64,000 bases of DNA from Myxococcales bacterium (GTDB lineage Bacteria > Myxococcota > Myxococcia > Myxococcales > Anaeromyxobacteraceae): contig JAJZQX010000008.1 in assembly GCA_021806645.1 (NCBI GenBank), positions 1-64,000 on the forward strand, written 5' to 3'. The translations under genes were made by a program, and so were the position numbers. Position 1 is the first letter of the stretch; the number at the start of each line of letters is the position of its first letter. The notes under the pieces were generated by a model that was not told the DNA's origin, searched no databases, and saw nothing but the letters and a program-made list of their open reading frames with translations. Below are positions 18,820-27,494 of this stretch, piece after piece.

Positions 18820-21800
18820 ATGACCATCACCCGCATCGCCGCCGCCAGCGCGCTGCTCCTCGCCGTCGCGAGCTGCACGCCCTCGATCCCGCAGGACCCC
18901 TCTCCGGCCTCGGTCGTCTCGGCGATCTTCGACCCGGCCGGCGGCGACATCCCGCTCCCCAGCGACCTGGTGCTGCAGGATCCCACCTCGCTGCCGGTGC
19001 CGGCCGCGCAGAAGGAGCTGCTCCTGCTCTTCCAGGCGCAGGGCGGCTTCCCCAACGACCAGGAGGTGGCGGTCACCATCTCGTTCGCGCGCGACAGGAT
19101 CAACGCCGACGGCTCGCTGACGCGGGTGGCCCCGCGCATCGACCCGGCCTCCTTCACCCCCGACTCCTTCTTCGTCTACGGCGTGACCTCCAGCGGGCAG
19201 GTGATGGGGGAGATCGAGGTGGACCCCATCCTGGCCGGCGATCTCACCACGGCCCCGGCGGCCAACGGCAGCGGCGAGGTCACGGTCCTCACGCTCCACC
19301 ACAAGGGGCGGACGCCGTGGGCGCCTGGCCGGTATGCCGTGCTGGTCCGCGGCGGCCAGCAGGGCGTCAAGACGCTGGAGGGCGACCCGGTCTGGCCGTC
19401 CTCGGTCTTCTTCCTGGTGGCGCAGGGCGTGGACATGACCCGGCCCGACAACCTGATGCTGCTCAAGGCCCAGGCCGGCTCGTACGACGCCGCGGTGGCG
19501 CTGGCCACCCAGCTCAACATGATCATCGCCGGCAACAGCGACGCCTACGCCGCCTGCGACCAGCGCTTCCCCCACCAGGAGCTGGCCGCGCTGGTCGGCT
19601 TCACCGTGGCCCCGGCCCGGACGCAGGTGGACCTCGACCCGGGCCGCGGGCTGGTGCCGCTCCCCATCGACCTGCTGCGTGACCCGCGCCCGGTGTCGGC
19701 GGCCTGCGTGGCCTGCGGCAAGATCACCCCCATCGCCGCCTGCTCGCTGGCCGGCGGCAAGTGGGACGCCAGCGTCGGCACCGGGGCCTGCTCCAGCTTC
19801 GCCTCGGCCGGCTTCACCGCGCTCGACGGCTTCTCCACCACGGCGCCGCTGCTCGCCCCCACCAACGATCTCGTCGAGGCCGGCACCGTCACCAGCGCCA
19901 CCTACCGGCTCTACGACCTGACCGACCCGACCGCACCGGCGCTGGTCGATCCGTCCAGCTACCTGATCGAGCCGGTCGAGTTCACCTCGTCCGGGCTCTC
20001 CCCGCTGGTGGCCTCGCAGCCGGTGGGTGCCACCGCCGCCGACGCCACCTCGCCCTTCCGCAGCAGGCCGCTCAAGCAGGACACCCACTACGCGGTGGTG
20101 ATCACCACCGGCGTGAAGGACAAGACCGGCGCGCCGCTCGGCCGCGGCACGGTGGGGAGCATCCTGCTCTTCGACAACCCGCTGGTGGACGCCGCCGGCA
20201 CGTCGCAGCTGCTCGGCGTCGACGACGCCACCGCCGGCGCGCTGGAGGTGATGCGCTCCCGCCTCCTGCCGGTCCGCGCCGCGTTGGCCGCCGAGGCCAC
20301 GCCGGTGCAGAAGGCCGACATCGCCATGGCCTACACCTTCAAGACCCAGTCGATCACCGGCGTGGCAACGCAGCTGGCGGCGCTGCCGTACACCACGGCG
20401 GCGTCGAGCGGGTTGCCGGGCACGGTTACCGCGAGCTTGCCCGACGCGGCCTTCAAGAAGTACGGCGTCGATCCGGGCGCGGTCCCGTCCTCCAACATCG
20501 CCGAGATCCTCGAGACCGACATCACCACCTTCAACCTGCTCGATCCCGCCACGGGGGCCTTCCACGCCGATCCGTCGCTGGCCAAGGACGAGACCATCCA
20601 CGTGCTGATCTCGGTGCCCAAGGCGACGAGCCCGGCGCCATTCTGCTCGGGCTCGAGCGGCCCCAAGTGCGCGCCCATGATGGTCTTCCGCCACGGCCTC
20701 GGCGGCGGCCGCGCCGACATGCTCACCGTGGCCGACACGTACGCCGCCAAGGGGATGGTGACCGTGGCCATCGACGCCGCCAAGCATGGCGACCGGTCGT
20801 TCTGCGCCAAGGGCGACACGATGGTGACTGTCGGTGGCTCCAGCTTCCCAGTCTGCGCCGACGGCGCGGCCTGCACTTCGCCCCTCCCGGCCGGTGCCCA
20901 GGGCGACGCCAAGCCGCCCGGCACCTGCGCCGCCGGCTTCGTCAAGCGGCCGGTCAGCATCGCCTGCATGGCCGACCCGGCCTGCGGCTGGACCGGTGAC
21001 GGCATCCCGCTGGTCTCCTCCAGCTTCCTGGTCACGGCCAACTTCTTCCGCACCCGCGACTCGCTCCGCCAGGACCTCATCGACCAGTCGCAGCTGATCC
21101 GGGCCATCGCGATCGACCCAACCAGCGCAGCGGCGGCCACCCACACGGTCTTCAGCCGCCTTCTTGCGTTCGACGGCATCATCATCAACCCGCTCGCCGT
21201 CTACTATTCGGGCCAGTCGCTGGGCGCGATCCAGGGGACCGTCAACGTCGCCGCCAACCCGCGCATCAGCAAGGCGGTGCTCAACGTGGGCGGCGGCACG
21301 CTGGTGGACGTCTTCACCACCTCGCCCGCCTTCTCCGCCGGCGTCAACAAGCTGCTGGCGGCCATGGGCATCAGCCCCGGCACCGCCAAGTACCTGCAGT
21401 TCCTCGCGGTGGCCAAGCTGATCCTCGACCCGGCCGACCCCGTCAACTTCGCCGGCCACCTCACCGCCGACACGCTGCCCAACCTGCTTCCGCCGCTGGG
21501 CGGCAACCCCGATGGCACCGTGCCCCAGGCGCCCAAGAAGATCCTGACCCAGGCGGCACTCTGCGACCAGGTGGTCCCCAACACCTGGAACTACGTGCTC
21601 GACGCCAACGCCGGCACGGGGCCCTTGCCGGGCTTCCCGGGCTTCGGCTTCACCGGGCCCGGGACCTTCCAGCTCTACTTCCAGATGGTGGGAGGCCCGC
21701 CGACCGCGCAGCAGGTCGGTGACGCCATCGCCGCTTGCGCCGTCCCGGGCGGCATGTCCGACAACGCTGTGTCGCACGGCTTCTTCACCAACTGGGCCAG

Positions 21801-21885
21801 CGCCGCGACGCAGCGCTCGCAGACCGACGCCGCCGACTTCGTCGTCTCCGACACCCCGCCGATGTCCCTGGTCTTCGTCCCGTGA
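18820..21885 (+). CDS. Pla-1/cef-type extracellular lipase lipoprotein
   Basis: A 1021-residue lipoprotein (LAVASC lipobox, Cys19). The N-terminal half (IFDPAGGDIPLPSDLVLQD and the following strands) matches the bacterial virulence-factor lipase N-terminal domain. The C-terminal half is an alpha/beta hydrolase with an oxyanion-type stretch MVFRHGLGGGRADM and a nucleophile elbow GQSLG with Ser800. Such enzymes hydrolyse short- to long-chain esters outside the cell. An earlier ATG at 18805 overlaps the acylase stop (ATGA), but AGGGAG sits correctly before 18820, so I prefer the latter. Several cysteine pairs suggest disulfides. Confidence 0.82.
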   Translation: MTITRIAAASALLLAVASCTPSIPQDPSPASVVSAIFDPAGGDIPLPSDLVLQDPTSLPVPAAQKELLLLFQAQGGFPNDQEVAVTISFARDRINADGSLTRVAPRIDPASFTPDSFFVYGVTSSGQVMGEIEVDPILAGDLTTAPAANGSGEVTVLTLHHKGRTPWAPGRYAVLVRGGQQGVKTLEGDPVWPSSVFFLVAQGVDMTRPDNLMLLKAQAGSYDAAVALATQLNMIIAGNSDAYAACDQRFPHQELAALVGFTVAPARTQVDLDPGRGLVPLPIDLLRDPRPVSAACVACGKITPIAACSLAGGKWDASVGTGACSSFASAGFTALDGFSTTAPLLAPTNDLVEAGTVTSATYRLYDLTDPTAPALVDPSSYLIEPVEFTSSGLSPLVASQPVGATAADATSPFRSRPLKQDTHYAVVITTGVKDKTGAPLGRGTVGSILLFDNPLVDAAGTSQLLGVDDATAGALEVMRSRLLPVRAALAAEATPVQKADIAMAYTFKTQSITGVATQLAALPYTTAASSGLPGTVTASLPDAAFKKYGVDPGAVPSSNIAEILETDITTFNLLDPATGAFHADPSLAKDETIHVLISVPKATSPAPFCSGSSGPKCAPMMVFRHGLGGGRADMLTVADTYAAKGMVTVAIDAAKHGDRSFCAKGDTMVTVGGSSFPVCADGAACTSPLPAGAQGDAKPPGTCAAGFVKRPVSIACMADPACGWTGDGIPLVSSSFLVTANFFRTRDSLRQDLIDQSQLIRAIAIDPTSAAAATHTVFSRLLAFDGIIINPLAVYYSGQSLGAIQGTVNVAANPRISKAVLNVGGGTLVDVFTTSPAFSAGVNKLLAAMGISPGTAKYLQFLAVAKLILDPADPVNFAGHLTADTLPNLLPPLGGNPDGTVPQAPKKILTQAALCDQVVPNTWNYVLDANAGTGPLPGFPGFGFTGPGTFQLYFQMVGGPPTAQQVGDAIAACAVPGGMSDNAVSHGFFTNWASAATQRSQTDAADFVVSDTPPMSLVFVP

Positions 21886-21896
21886 GGCCCGCCACC

Positions 21897-23108
21897 ATGC
21901 GCACGCTCCTCGCCGTCATGCTGCTCTGGCCGGCCCTCTCACTGGCCGGCGGGTGGGCCACCCCCAACCCGGACGCGCGCGCCATGGCGCTGGCCCAGGC
22001 CGGGGTGGCCAACCAGATCGGCCCCGAGGCCATCTCCATGAACCTGGCGGGGCTGGCCGGCCCGCAGGGGCTGGCCCTCACCGGCTCGCTCCAGGTGATC
22101 GACAACAAGACCTCCTGGTCGGACCCGTCGCTCGGCTCGGCCTCGACCAGGACCCACCCCTCGTACCCGCCGCTCCTCGCCGCCAGCTACGGCGGCACGC
22201 TCTCCAGCGGCATGGCCTGGGGGGTTGGCGCCGGCCTCAACGCCCTGGGTGGCGGGGCGCTCTTCTGGCCCGACGGCTGGCCCGGCCGGTTCCACGTCGA
22301 GACGGTGAACCAGCAGGTGGTGATGTTCCGGGCCGGCGCGGCCCTCCAGCCGCTGCCGTGGCTCAAGCTCGGCGCCGGCGCTGCCTACTACCGCGCCACC
22401 GAGGAGCTGAGCCAGGCCATGAACTTCTCTGGCCAGGAGGCCCAGGCCAGGGTGGGCGCGGCCGGCGGCGCCCTGGGCTTCGCCCTCTCGCTGGAGGCGG
22501 CGGTGCCCGGTGCCCCGCTCAAGCTCGGCGCCGACTACCGGAGCCGGGGCGACCTGACGCTGAAGGGGAAGGCCCACTTCTCCAACGTGCCACCTGCGTT
22601 CCAGACCCAGTTGCAGGATCAGGGGGCGACCACCAAGGTGGTGGTGCCGCCGGAGCTCAACCTCGGCCTCGCCTGGCAGGCCACCCCGCACCTCGAGGTG
22701 CTGGTGGGCTTCACCCTGGAGGGCTGGCACGTCTACGAGTCCGACGACTTCACCGGCGACAAGGGCTTCAGCGTGAAGGTGGCGCGAAACTACAACGACG
22801 CCTACGACTACCGGCTCGGCGTGGAGTATGCCGGCGATCCGGCGCTGAAGGGCTGGTCGCTGCGCGCCGGCCTGTTCAGGTCCGTCTCCGAGCAGCCGTC
22901 CGACACGCTCTCGCCGTCGCTCTCCGACGCCAGCAGCTGGAACGGCTCGGTCGGAGCCGGCTACCAGGTGACCAGGGCGCTTCGAGTCGACGCCGCCTAC
23001 CAGTACTCCCGGTTCGACTCGGTCACCGCCTCGGGGACCGACGCGCTGCCCGGCACCTACCGGACGCGCGCCAACCTGGTCAGCCTCGGCGTCAACTGGC
23101 GGATGTAG
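21897..23108 (+). CDS. FadL/OmpP1-family outer-membrane transporter
   Basis: A 403-residue outer-membrane protein. After a signal peptide (cleavage near ALSLAGG) the N-terminus shows the FadL pattern NPDARAMALAQAGVANQIGPEAISMNLAGLAG, which forms the hatch that plugs the barrel. The remainder is a 14-strand-type barrel ending in LVSLGVNWRM. FadL proteins take up long-chain fatty acids or other hydrophobic compounds. It follows the lipase gene by 11 bp, so the operon pairs two secreted acyl hydrolases with an importer for their likely products. Confidence 0.87.
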   Translation: MRTLLAVMLLWPALSLAGGWATPNPDARAMALAQAGVANQIGPEAISMNLAGLAGPQGLALTGSLQVIDNKTSWSDPSLGSASTRTHPSYPPLLAASYGGTLSSGMAWGVGAGLNALGGGALFWPDGWPGRFHVETVNQQVVMFRAGAALQPLPWLKLGAGAAYYRATEELSQAMNFSGQEAQARVGAAGGALGFALSLEAAVPGAPLKLGADYRSRGDLTLKGKAHFSNVPPAFQTQLQDQGATTKVVVPPELNLGLAWQATPHLEVLVGFTLEGWHVYESDDFTGDKGFSVKVARNYNDAYDYRLGVEYAGDPALKGWSLRAGLFRSVSEQPSDTLSPSLSDASSWNGSVGAGYQVTRALRVDAAYQYSRFDSVTASGTDALPGTYRTRANLVSLGVNWRM

Positions 23109-23133
23109 GCGGGGTGGGCCCGGTCGGCGCCAC

Positions 23134-23168
23134 CGCGGCGTGACCCCGGTGACGCCGGGGTCCCGCCG
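23134..23168. terminator. Hairpin between convergent FadL and glutamate dehydrogenase genes
   Basis: GACCCCGG-TGACG-CCGGGGTC (23142-23162) is a perfect 8-bp stem flanked by GCGGCG and CCGCCGC, which can extend it. It lies between two convergent stops and could serve both strands, although a T-run is absent. Confidence 0.5.
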
Positions 23169-23186
23169 CCTGGACGTCGGCTCGCG

Positions 23187-26159
23187 TCAGCCCCTGGTGG
23201 AGAAGTTCCGCCCCATGTGGAGCCGGAGCATGTCCTCGAACTCCGCCTCGGGGTCGCCCCGGTAGACCATCGACGAGCCGATCTCGGCGGCCAGGATGGC
23301 GGAGCGGTACTTCTGGGGCAGCCGGTCCACCCGCCTCCGGAAGCGCGGCTCCTCGCGGAGGATGGCCGGGAGGTGGGAGAGGATGGCCGCCCGGAAGAGC
23401 GGCTCCCGTGCCAGCCCGGGCCTGGCCTGGAAGAACTTGAAGAGCCGGGCGTAGTGGCCGTTGATCTCACCGCTGATCCGGTCGGAGATCTCGGTGCCCA
23501 GCAGTCCCTGCTCGCGCCGGCGCGCCATGATCAGGTTGGCCTCGTCGGCGGCACGGCGGACCAGGATGGCGAGCACGTCCTTCACGTACCGCTTCTTGTG
23601 CTTGAGGAACTCCTCCTCGGTCAGCAGCAGGTTGCCGATGATCTCGTACGAGGACGAGATGACGCCGCACTTGTTGGCCGAGGCGTCGCGCAGCAGCAGC
23701 ACGCCCTTCTTCTGGAGCTGCACCCGCGCGTCCGGCGTGATGTAGGAGTTGGCCCCCTCCACGATGACGCGCGAGGACGGCTGCCCGTCGGTCCGGAGGT
23801 ACTGCTCCCAGTTCCTGGCGTCGATGGTCTCGGGGCGGCCGCCGCCGGGGATGAAGAGGTCGGCCTCCACGGTGAAGGGGAGGGAGCCGAAGGCCCTGGA
23901 GAAGTCGTCGATGGAGATCCACTCCTCCCGCAGGCCGCGCCCGGCGCGGGTCACCTTGCGGTGCAGCACCCGCAGCCCGTCCTTCCTGGTCCCGGAGCGG
24001 AAGAGCATGAAGCCGCCGGGGTGGAGCGCCCTGGGGTCGAAGGCGTCGAGATCCTGCTTGAGCAGGATGCGCGACAGCTCGGCCCGGTCGGCCCCGGCCG
24101 GATCGACCAGCGCGGCGGTGCCGTCGAGGATGAGCCGGAGCTCCGCCCTGGGCCAGCGCTTGAGGATGATGGCCATGGCGTTGCCGGCCACGTCGCCGTT
24201 GGGACCGCCGGTGACCTTCACGCTCACCGGCTTGCGCCGCACGTCGATCCCGAGCTCCTTCATGGCGATCTCGGCGAAGGTGACCACCCCGGTGGAGGTG
24301 ACCGCGTACTCCTTGTGGTTGATGCCCACCTGCTTGGAGGACATCACGCCGATGCCGAGCAGGTAGCCGCGCCGGCGGGAGAGGGCGGCGATCTCCTCGA
24401 TCATCCCGTCGTGCATGTTCTCGTCGGGGCCGAGCTCGATGGGCTCGTCCTCGCGGTAGTAGTCGACCACCGCCGGGTCGCGGGCCACGCCGTCGGCGGT
24501 GACGAAGATGTCCAGGAAGGCGTTGATGACACCGCGCTGCAGCTTGTGGAGCAGGATGGTCTCCTGGTCGCGCTCGGCGTCATCCAGCGCCGAGGCGTCC
24601 AGCAGCATCACCAGCTTGGAGCCGCCCTCGTAGATGTCCTTGTTCTTGAAGTGCTGGGTGTGGGCCAGCACGAAGTTCTCGCGGAAGAGGGTGGCGGCGT
24701 TGGTGAGGAAGTCGTCGTCGGTGCGGCAGATGACGGTGCGCCAGCCGCCGCGGGCGATGTCGGAGAAGCCGATGTGGTAGCCGAAGCCGTAGCGCGTGAA
24801 GAAGAAGGTGACGCGGAACGGGGTGGCGGGCGGCAGGTCGGAGGTGAAGGCCGGCCCCAGCTCGGCCAGGTAGGCCGGATCGAGCCGGAAGGAGAAGGCC
24901 TGCTTCTGCAGCACGAAGAAGTTGGTCTTGAGCGTGTGCTTGATGAGGGCCAAGCAGCAGCGGAAGACGTCGCGCCGGATGTCGTCGAGGTGGCGGTGAC
25001 CGGTGTTGTACTCGCGCACCGCCTTCTCGGCGGCGCCCAGCTGGGCCGGCCAGCTCCGCTCCCGCCCCTTGACCGCCGGGTCGAAGCGGGCCCGGAAGAG
25101 CCGGGTCAGCATCAGCGCCATCCGCGGGTTGGCGTGGAAGGCGTTGCGCACCTCCTCCCAGTCGAACCGGTCGGGCTGGGCGTGGGCCAGGTTGGTGTGG
25201 CAGAAGGCCACGAAGGACCGCACCAGCGCCGCGTCCACGCCGGTCAGCACGCCGGCGGTGACCAGCTCGCGGTACTCGGGCGAGCTGGTCGGCAGCACCT
25301 GCGTGTTGAAGAACTCCTCCTCCAGCTGCCGGTGGAGCGGCGAGCCGGCCAGCAGCCGGCCGCCCTGGCGCGGGTAGACGTAGAAGGTGCAGAGCGCGTA
25401 GGGACGGGTGCCATCCGAGATGTCGAGCACGTAGGCGCGGGCCACGCCGAGTTCGAGCCGGTTGAGCACCTCGAGGAGCTGGGCCAGGAAGCCACGGTGG
25501 GGCGGGCTGGCCACCGCGAAGGAGACCCGGGTCAGGCCCGAGTCGTCGCGGGTCGATTCGACGTCGAGGTGGAGGCCGCCGGCCCGCTCGCAGAGCTGCA
25601 GCAGCCGCAGGGTCTGGGCGACGCGGCGGGGCGGCGCGACCCGGGTGTAGGCCGGGTTGCAGAGCCACAACAGCCCGAGCAGCCGGTCCAGCTCCTTCGT
25701 GTCGAAGTCGCGGTAGTCGGCGTGCATGGCCATGGCCACCGAGTCGCGGACGGCCCGCGGGGCCTGCAAGCCGGCCCCGAGCCGCTCCTTCACCCAGGCT
25801 TCGGTCTTGCAGTCGAACTCGAACCGCTGGATCTCCAGCGAGGCGTCCATCCCCGGCATGGGCCGGTCGGAGTGGGCGAACATGGCGTAGGAGATGGCGC
25901 GGTGCGAGCCGGCGCCCTGGGTGATGGTCCGGTAGAGCGAGCCCGGCGTGTTGGGCGCGGCCAGGATGAGCGCGTTGGGCCGGTCGGCCAGGATCAGGGA
26001 CTGGTTGGTCTTGAGGGTGCCGAGGCCGCGCTCCAGGGTGGCGATGGCCTCGGGCTCGTCCTGCATGGCGGCGAAGAAGTACGGCGCCATGGCCTCGCGC
26101 AGCCAGCGGCCGTTGGCCTGCGCGGTCTGTTCGAGGTTCTCGGTCGGCTTCGACGTCAT
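23187..26159 (-). CDS. NAD-specific glutamate dehydrogenase, 115-kDa class
   Basis: A 990-residue enzyme that interconverts glutamate and 2-oxoglutarate with NAD. It belongs to the large bacterial GDH family (shared with the 180-kDa type) but has the shorter 115-kDa layout. N-terminal regulatory regions fill about 1-400. The catalytic core has RYGFGYHIGFSDIARGGWRTV, then GSKLVMLLDAS, VTGGPNGDVAGNAM and IVEGANSYITPDAR. The NAD-binding and dimer parts follow. AAGGAG lies 6 bp before the ATG, which fixes the start; the longer open frame has no ribosome site. It is monocistronic and divergent from the cation exporter gene. The likely role is glutamate catabolism. Confidence 0.93.
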   Translation of the reverse strand: MTSKPTENLEQTAQANGRWLREAMAPYFFAAMQDEPEAIATLERGLGTLKTNQSLILADRPNALILAAPNTPGSLYRTITQGAGSHRAISYAMFAHSDRPMPGMDASLEIQRFEFDCKTEAWVKERLGAGLQAPRAVRDSVAMAMHADYRDFDTKELDRLLGLLWLCNPAYTRVAPPRRVAQTLRLLQLCERAGGLHLDVESTRDDSGLTRVSFAVASPPHRGFLAQLLEVLNRLELGVARAYVLDISDGTRPYALCTFYVYPRQGGRLLAGSPLHRQLEEEFFNTQVLPTSSPEYRELVTAGVLTGVDAALVRSFVAFCHTNLAHAQPDRFDWEEVRNAFHANPRMALMLTRLFRARFDPAVKGRERSWPAQLGAAEKAVREYNTGHRHLDDIRRDVFRCCLALIKHTLKTNFFVLQKQAFSFRLDPAYLAELGPAFTSDLPPATPFRVTFFFTRYGFGYHIGFSDIARGGWRTVICRTDDDFLTNAATLFRENFVLAHTQHFKNKDIYEGGSKLVMLLDASALDDAERDQETILLHKLQRGVINAFLDIFVTADGVARDPAVVDYYREDEPIELGPDENMHDGMIEEIAALSRRRGYLLGIGVMSSKQVGINHKEYAVTSTGVVTFAEIAMKELGIDVRRKPVSVKVTGGPNGDVAGNAMAIILKRWPRAELRLILDGTAALVDPAGADRAELSRILLKQDLDAFDPRALHPGGFMLFRSGTRKDGLRVLHRKVTRAGRGLREEWISIDDFSRAFGSLPFTVEADLFIPGGGRPETIDARNWEQYLRTDGQPSSRVIVEGANSYITPDARVQLQKKGVLLLRDASANKCGVISSSYEIIGNLLLTEEEFLKHKKRYVKDVLAILVRRAADEANLIMARRREQGLLGTEISDRISGEINGHYARLFKFFQARPGLAREPLFRAAILSHLPAILREEPRFRRRVDRLPQKYRSAILAAEIGSSMVYRGDPEAEFEDMLRLHMGRNFSTRG

Positions 26160-26286
26160 CCTGGTGGCTCCTTCGGCGAGGCGGGCCCGGGTGGATGGGG
26201 GCCGCGCTATTTCAGGTGGCGCGGAGCAAACTCCCGCGCCGGATGGAAGTCCAGCTTCGTGTGGCGCGCGGGATGGCGCGCCGCTG

Positions 26287-26315
26287 TTGACCTCCGCCGG
26301 CACGCCAGCTATCAC
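26287..26315 (+). promoter_or_regulatory. Sigma-70-type promoter for the GDT1-family exporter
   Basis: TTGACC, a 17-bp spacer and TATCAC form a well-spaced -35/-10 pair. The start of transcription would fall near 26322, leaving a leader of under 20 nt with GGAG before the ATG. That is too short for a yybP-ykoY manganese riboswitch. Confidence 0.6.
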
Positions 26316-26338
26316 CGCACCCCCTCACGGAGCACGGG

Positions 26339-26902
26339 ATGAGCCTCGAGACCGTCGGCTTCAGCTTCCTGCTGGTCGCCGCCAGCGAGATGGGCGACAA
26401 GACGCAGCTGCTCGCCTTCTCACTGGCGGCCCGCTACCGGCGCCCGTGGACGGTGCTGGGCGGGATCCTGGTGGCCACCGTGCTCAACCACCTGCTGGCG
26501 GCCACCGCGGGGAGCTGGGTGGCCGCCCAGGTCCCGCCGCGGCTCATGGCGGCCGCGCTGGGGGCCACCTTCATCGCCTTCGGGCTCTGGACGCTCAAGC
26601 CCGACCGGCTCGACGAGGCGCGCGGCCCCGACCGGTTCGGCCCGTTCCTCGCCACCACCGTCCTCTTCTTCCTCGCCGAGATGGGCGACAAGACGCAGCT
26701 GGCCACGGTGGCGCTGGCGGCGCGCTACTCCTCGGTGCTGGCGGTCACGGCCGGTACCACCGCCGGGATGCTGGCGGCCGATGGGCTGGCGGTCTTTCTC
26801 GGCGAGCGGCTGGCCGCCCGCGTCCAGCTCAGGTGGGTCCGCCTGGTGGCGGCGGCGCTCTTCTTCGCCTTCGGCGCGCTGGCGCTGGCGGCCGCCTTCT
26901 AG
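26339..26902 (+). CDS. TMEM165/GDT1-family (UPF0016) cation exporter
   Basis: A 187-residue inner-membrane protein with six predicted helices in two homologous halves. Each half carries the family motif E-x-G-D-K-T (SEMGDKTQ at about 16-23 and AEMGDKTQ at about 114-121), the presumed cation-binding site. Relatives export Mn2+ (MneA-type) or exchange Ca2+/Mn2+ for H+. The product probably protects against manganese excess. The start is the first ATG, 7 bp after GGAG. Confidence 0.93.
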   Translation: MSLETVGFSFLLVAASEMGDKTQLLAFSLAARYRRPWTVLGGILVATVLNHLLAATAGSWVAAQVPPRLMAAALGATFIAFGLWTLKPDRLDEARGPDRFGPFLATTVLFFLAEMGDKTQLATVALAARYSSVLAVTAGTTAGMLAADGLAVFLGERLAARVQLRWVRLVAAALFFAFGALALAAAF

Positions 26903-26923
26903 CGCGGGACCGGTTCGGACCAG

Positions 26924-27463
26924 CTAGAACCTGAAGCCGATGCTCAGCTCCGGCCACCAGGCCTCGCAGCTGGAGGAGCAGCCGAGGGCCCGCTCGAAGG
27001 CGAGGCCGGCGCCGAACGCGGTGTTGGGCGCCGAGGCCAGCGAGATGCCGGCCCGTCCCCCGAGGGCGTCCTGGTCCGGAAGGCCGCCGACGAACCACCG
27101 GGCGTAGTAGACGCCGGCGTAGGGGCGAAACGGGATGGGGGCGTACCAGTTGATCCCCGGGGCGAACCGCCCGAGGTGGGGGTTGGCGCCGCCCCAGTAC
27201 TGCCCGTCGATGGCGACCTCGAAGCCGTAGGCCACCTGGTAGCCGACGATGCCGCCGAACATCACGTAGGAATGGCCGTAGGAGGCGCCCGAGCCGAGGC
27301 TGACGCCGACCCGCCAGTGGCGCAGCTCGGGGAGCGGCCCTGCGGCGGGTGCCGGCGCAGCCGGCGGCTCCTCGGCGCGGCTCGACGCCGTGCCCCGCGC
27401 CGCCAGGGGGAGGAGCAGCAGCAGCGCCGCGAACCGGGCCGAGCCGCAGGCGAGACGCCTCAT
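26924..27463 (-). CDS. Predicted outer-membrane beta-barrel protein
   Basis: A 179-residue exported protein: signal peptide (cleavage near ARGTASS), an Ala/Pro-rich linker (about 30-45), then aromatic-rich amphipathic strands (GYQVAYGFEVAIDGQYWGG; YAGVYYARWFVGG) ending in WWPELSIGFRF, a typical last barrel strand with C-terminal Phe. A pair of cysteines (GCSSSCEAW) may form a disulfide loop. No family recognised. It sits 31 bp after gltX on the same strand and may be co-transcribed. Confidence 0.7.
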   Translation of the reverse strand: MRRLACGSARFAALLLLLPLAARGTASSRAEEPPAAPAPAAGPLPELRHWRVGVSLGSGASYGHSYVMFGGIVGYQVAYGFEVAIDGQYWGGANPHLGRFAPGINWYAPIPFRPYAGVYYARWFVGGLPDQDALGGRAGISLASAPNTAFGAGLAFERALGCSSSCEAWWPELSIGFRF

Positions 27464-27494
27464 GACCGGAAGCCTACCAACTCCTCAGCGCCGC

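Noticed and set aside
26316..26338. Manganese (yybP-ykoY) riboswitch before the GDT1-family exporter
   Set aside because: The predicted leader is under 20 nt, far too short for the riboswitch.
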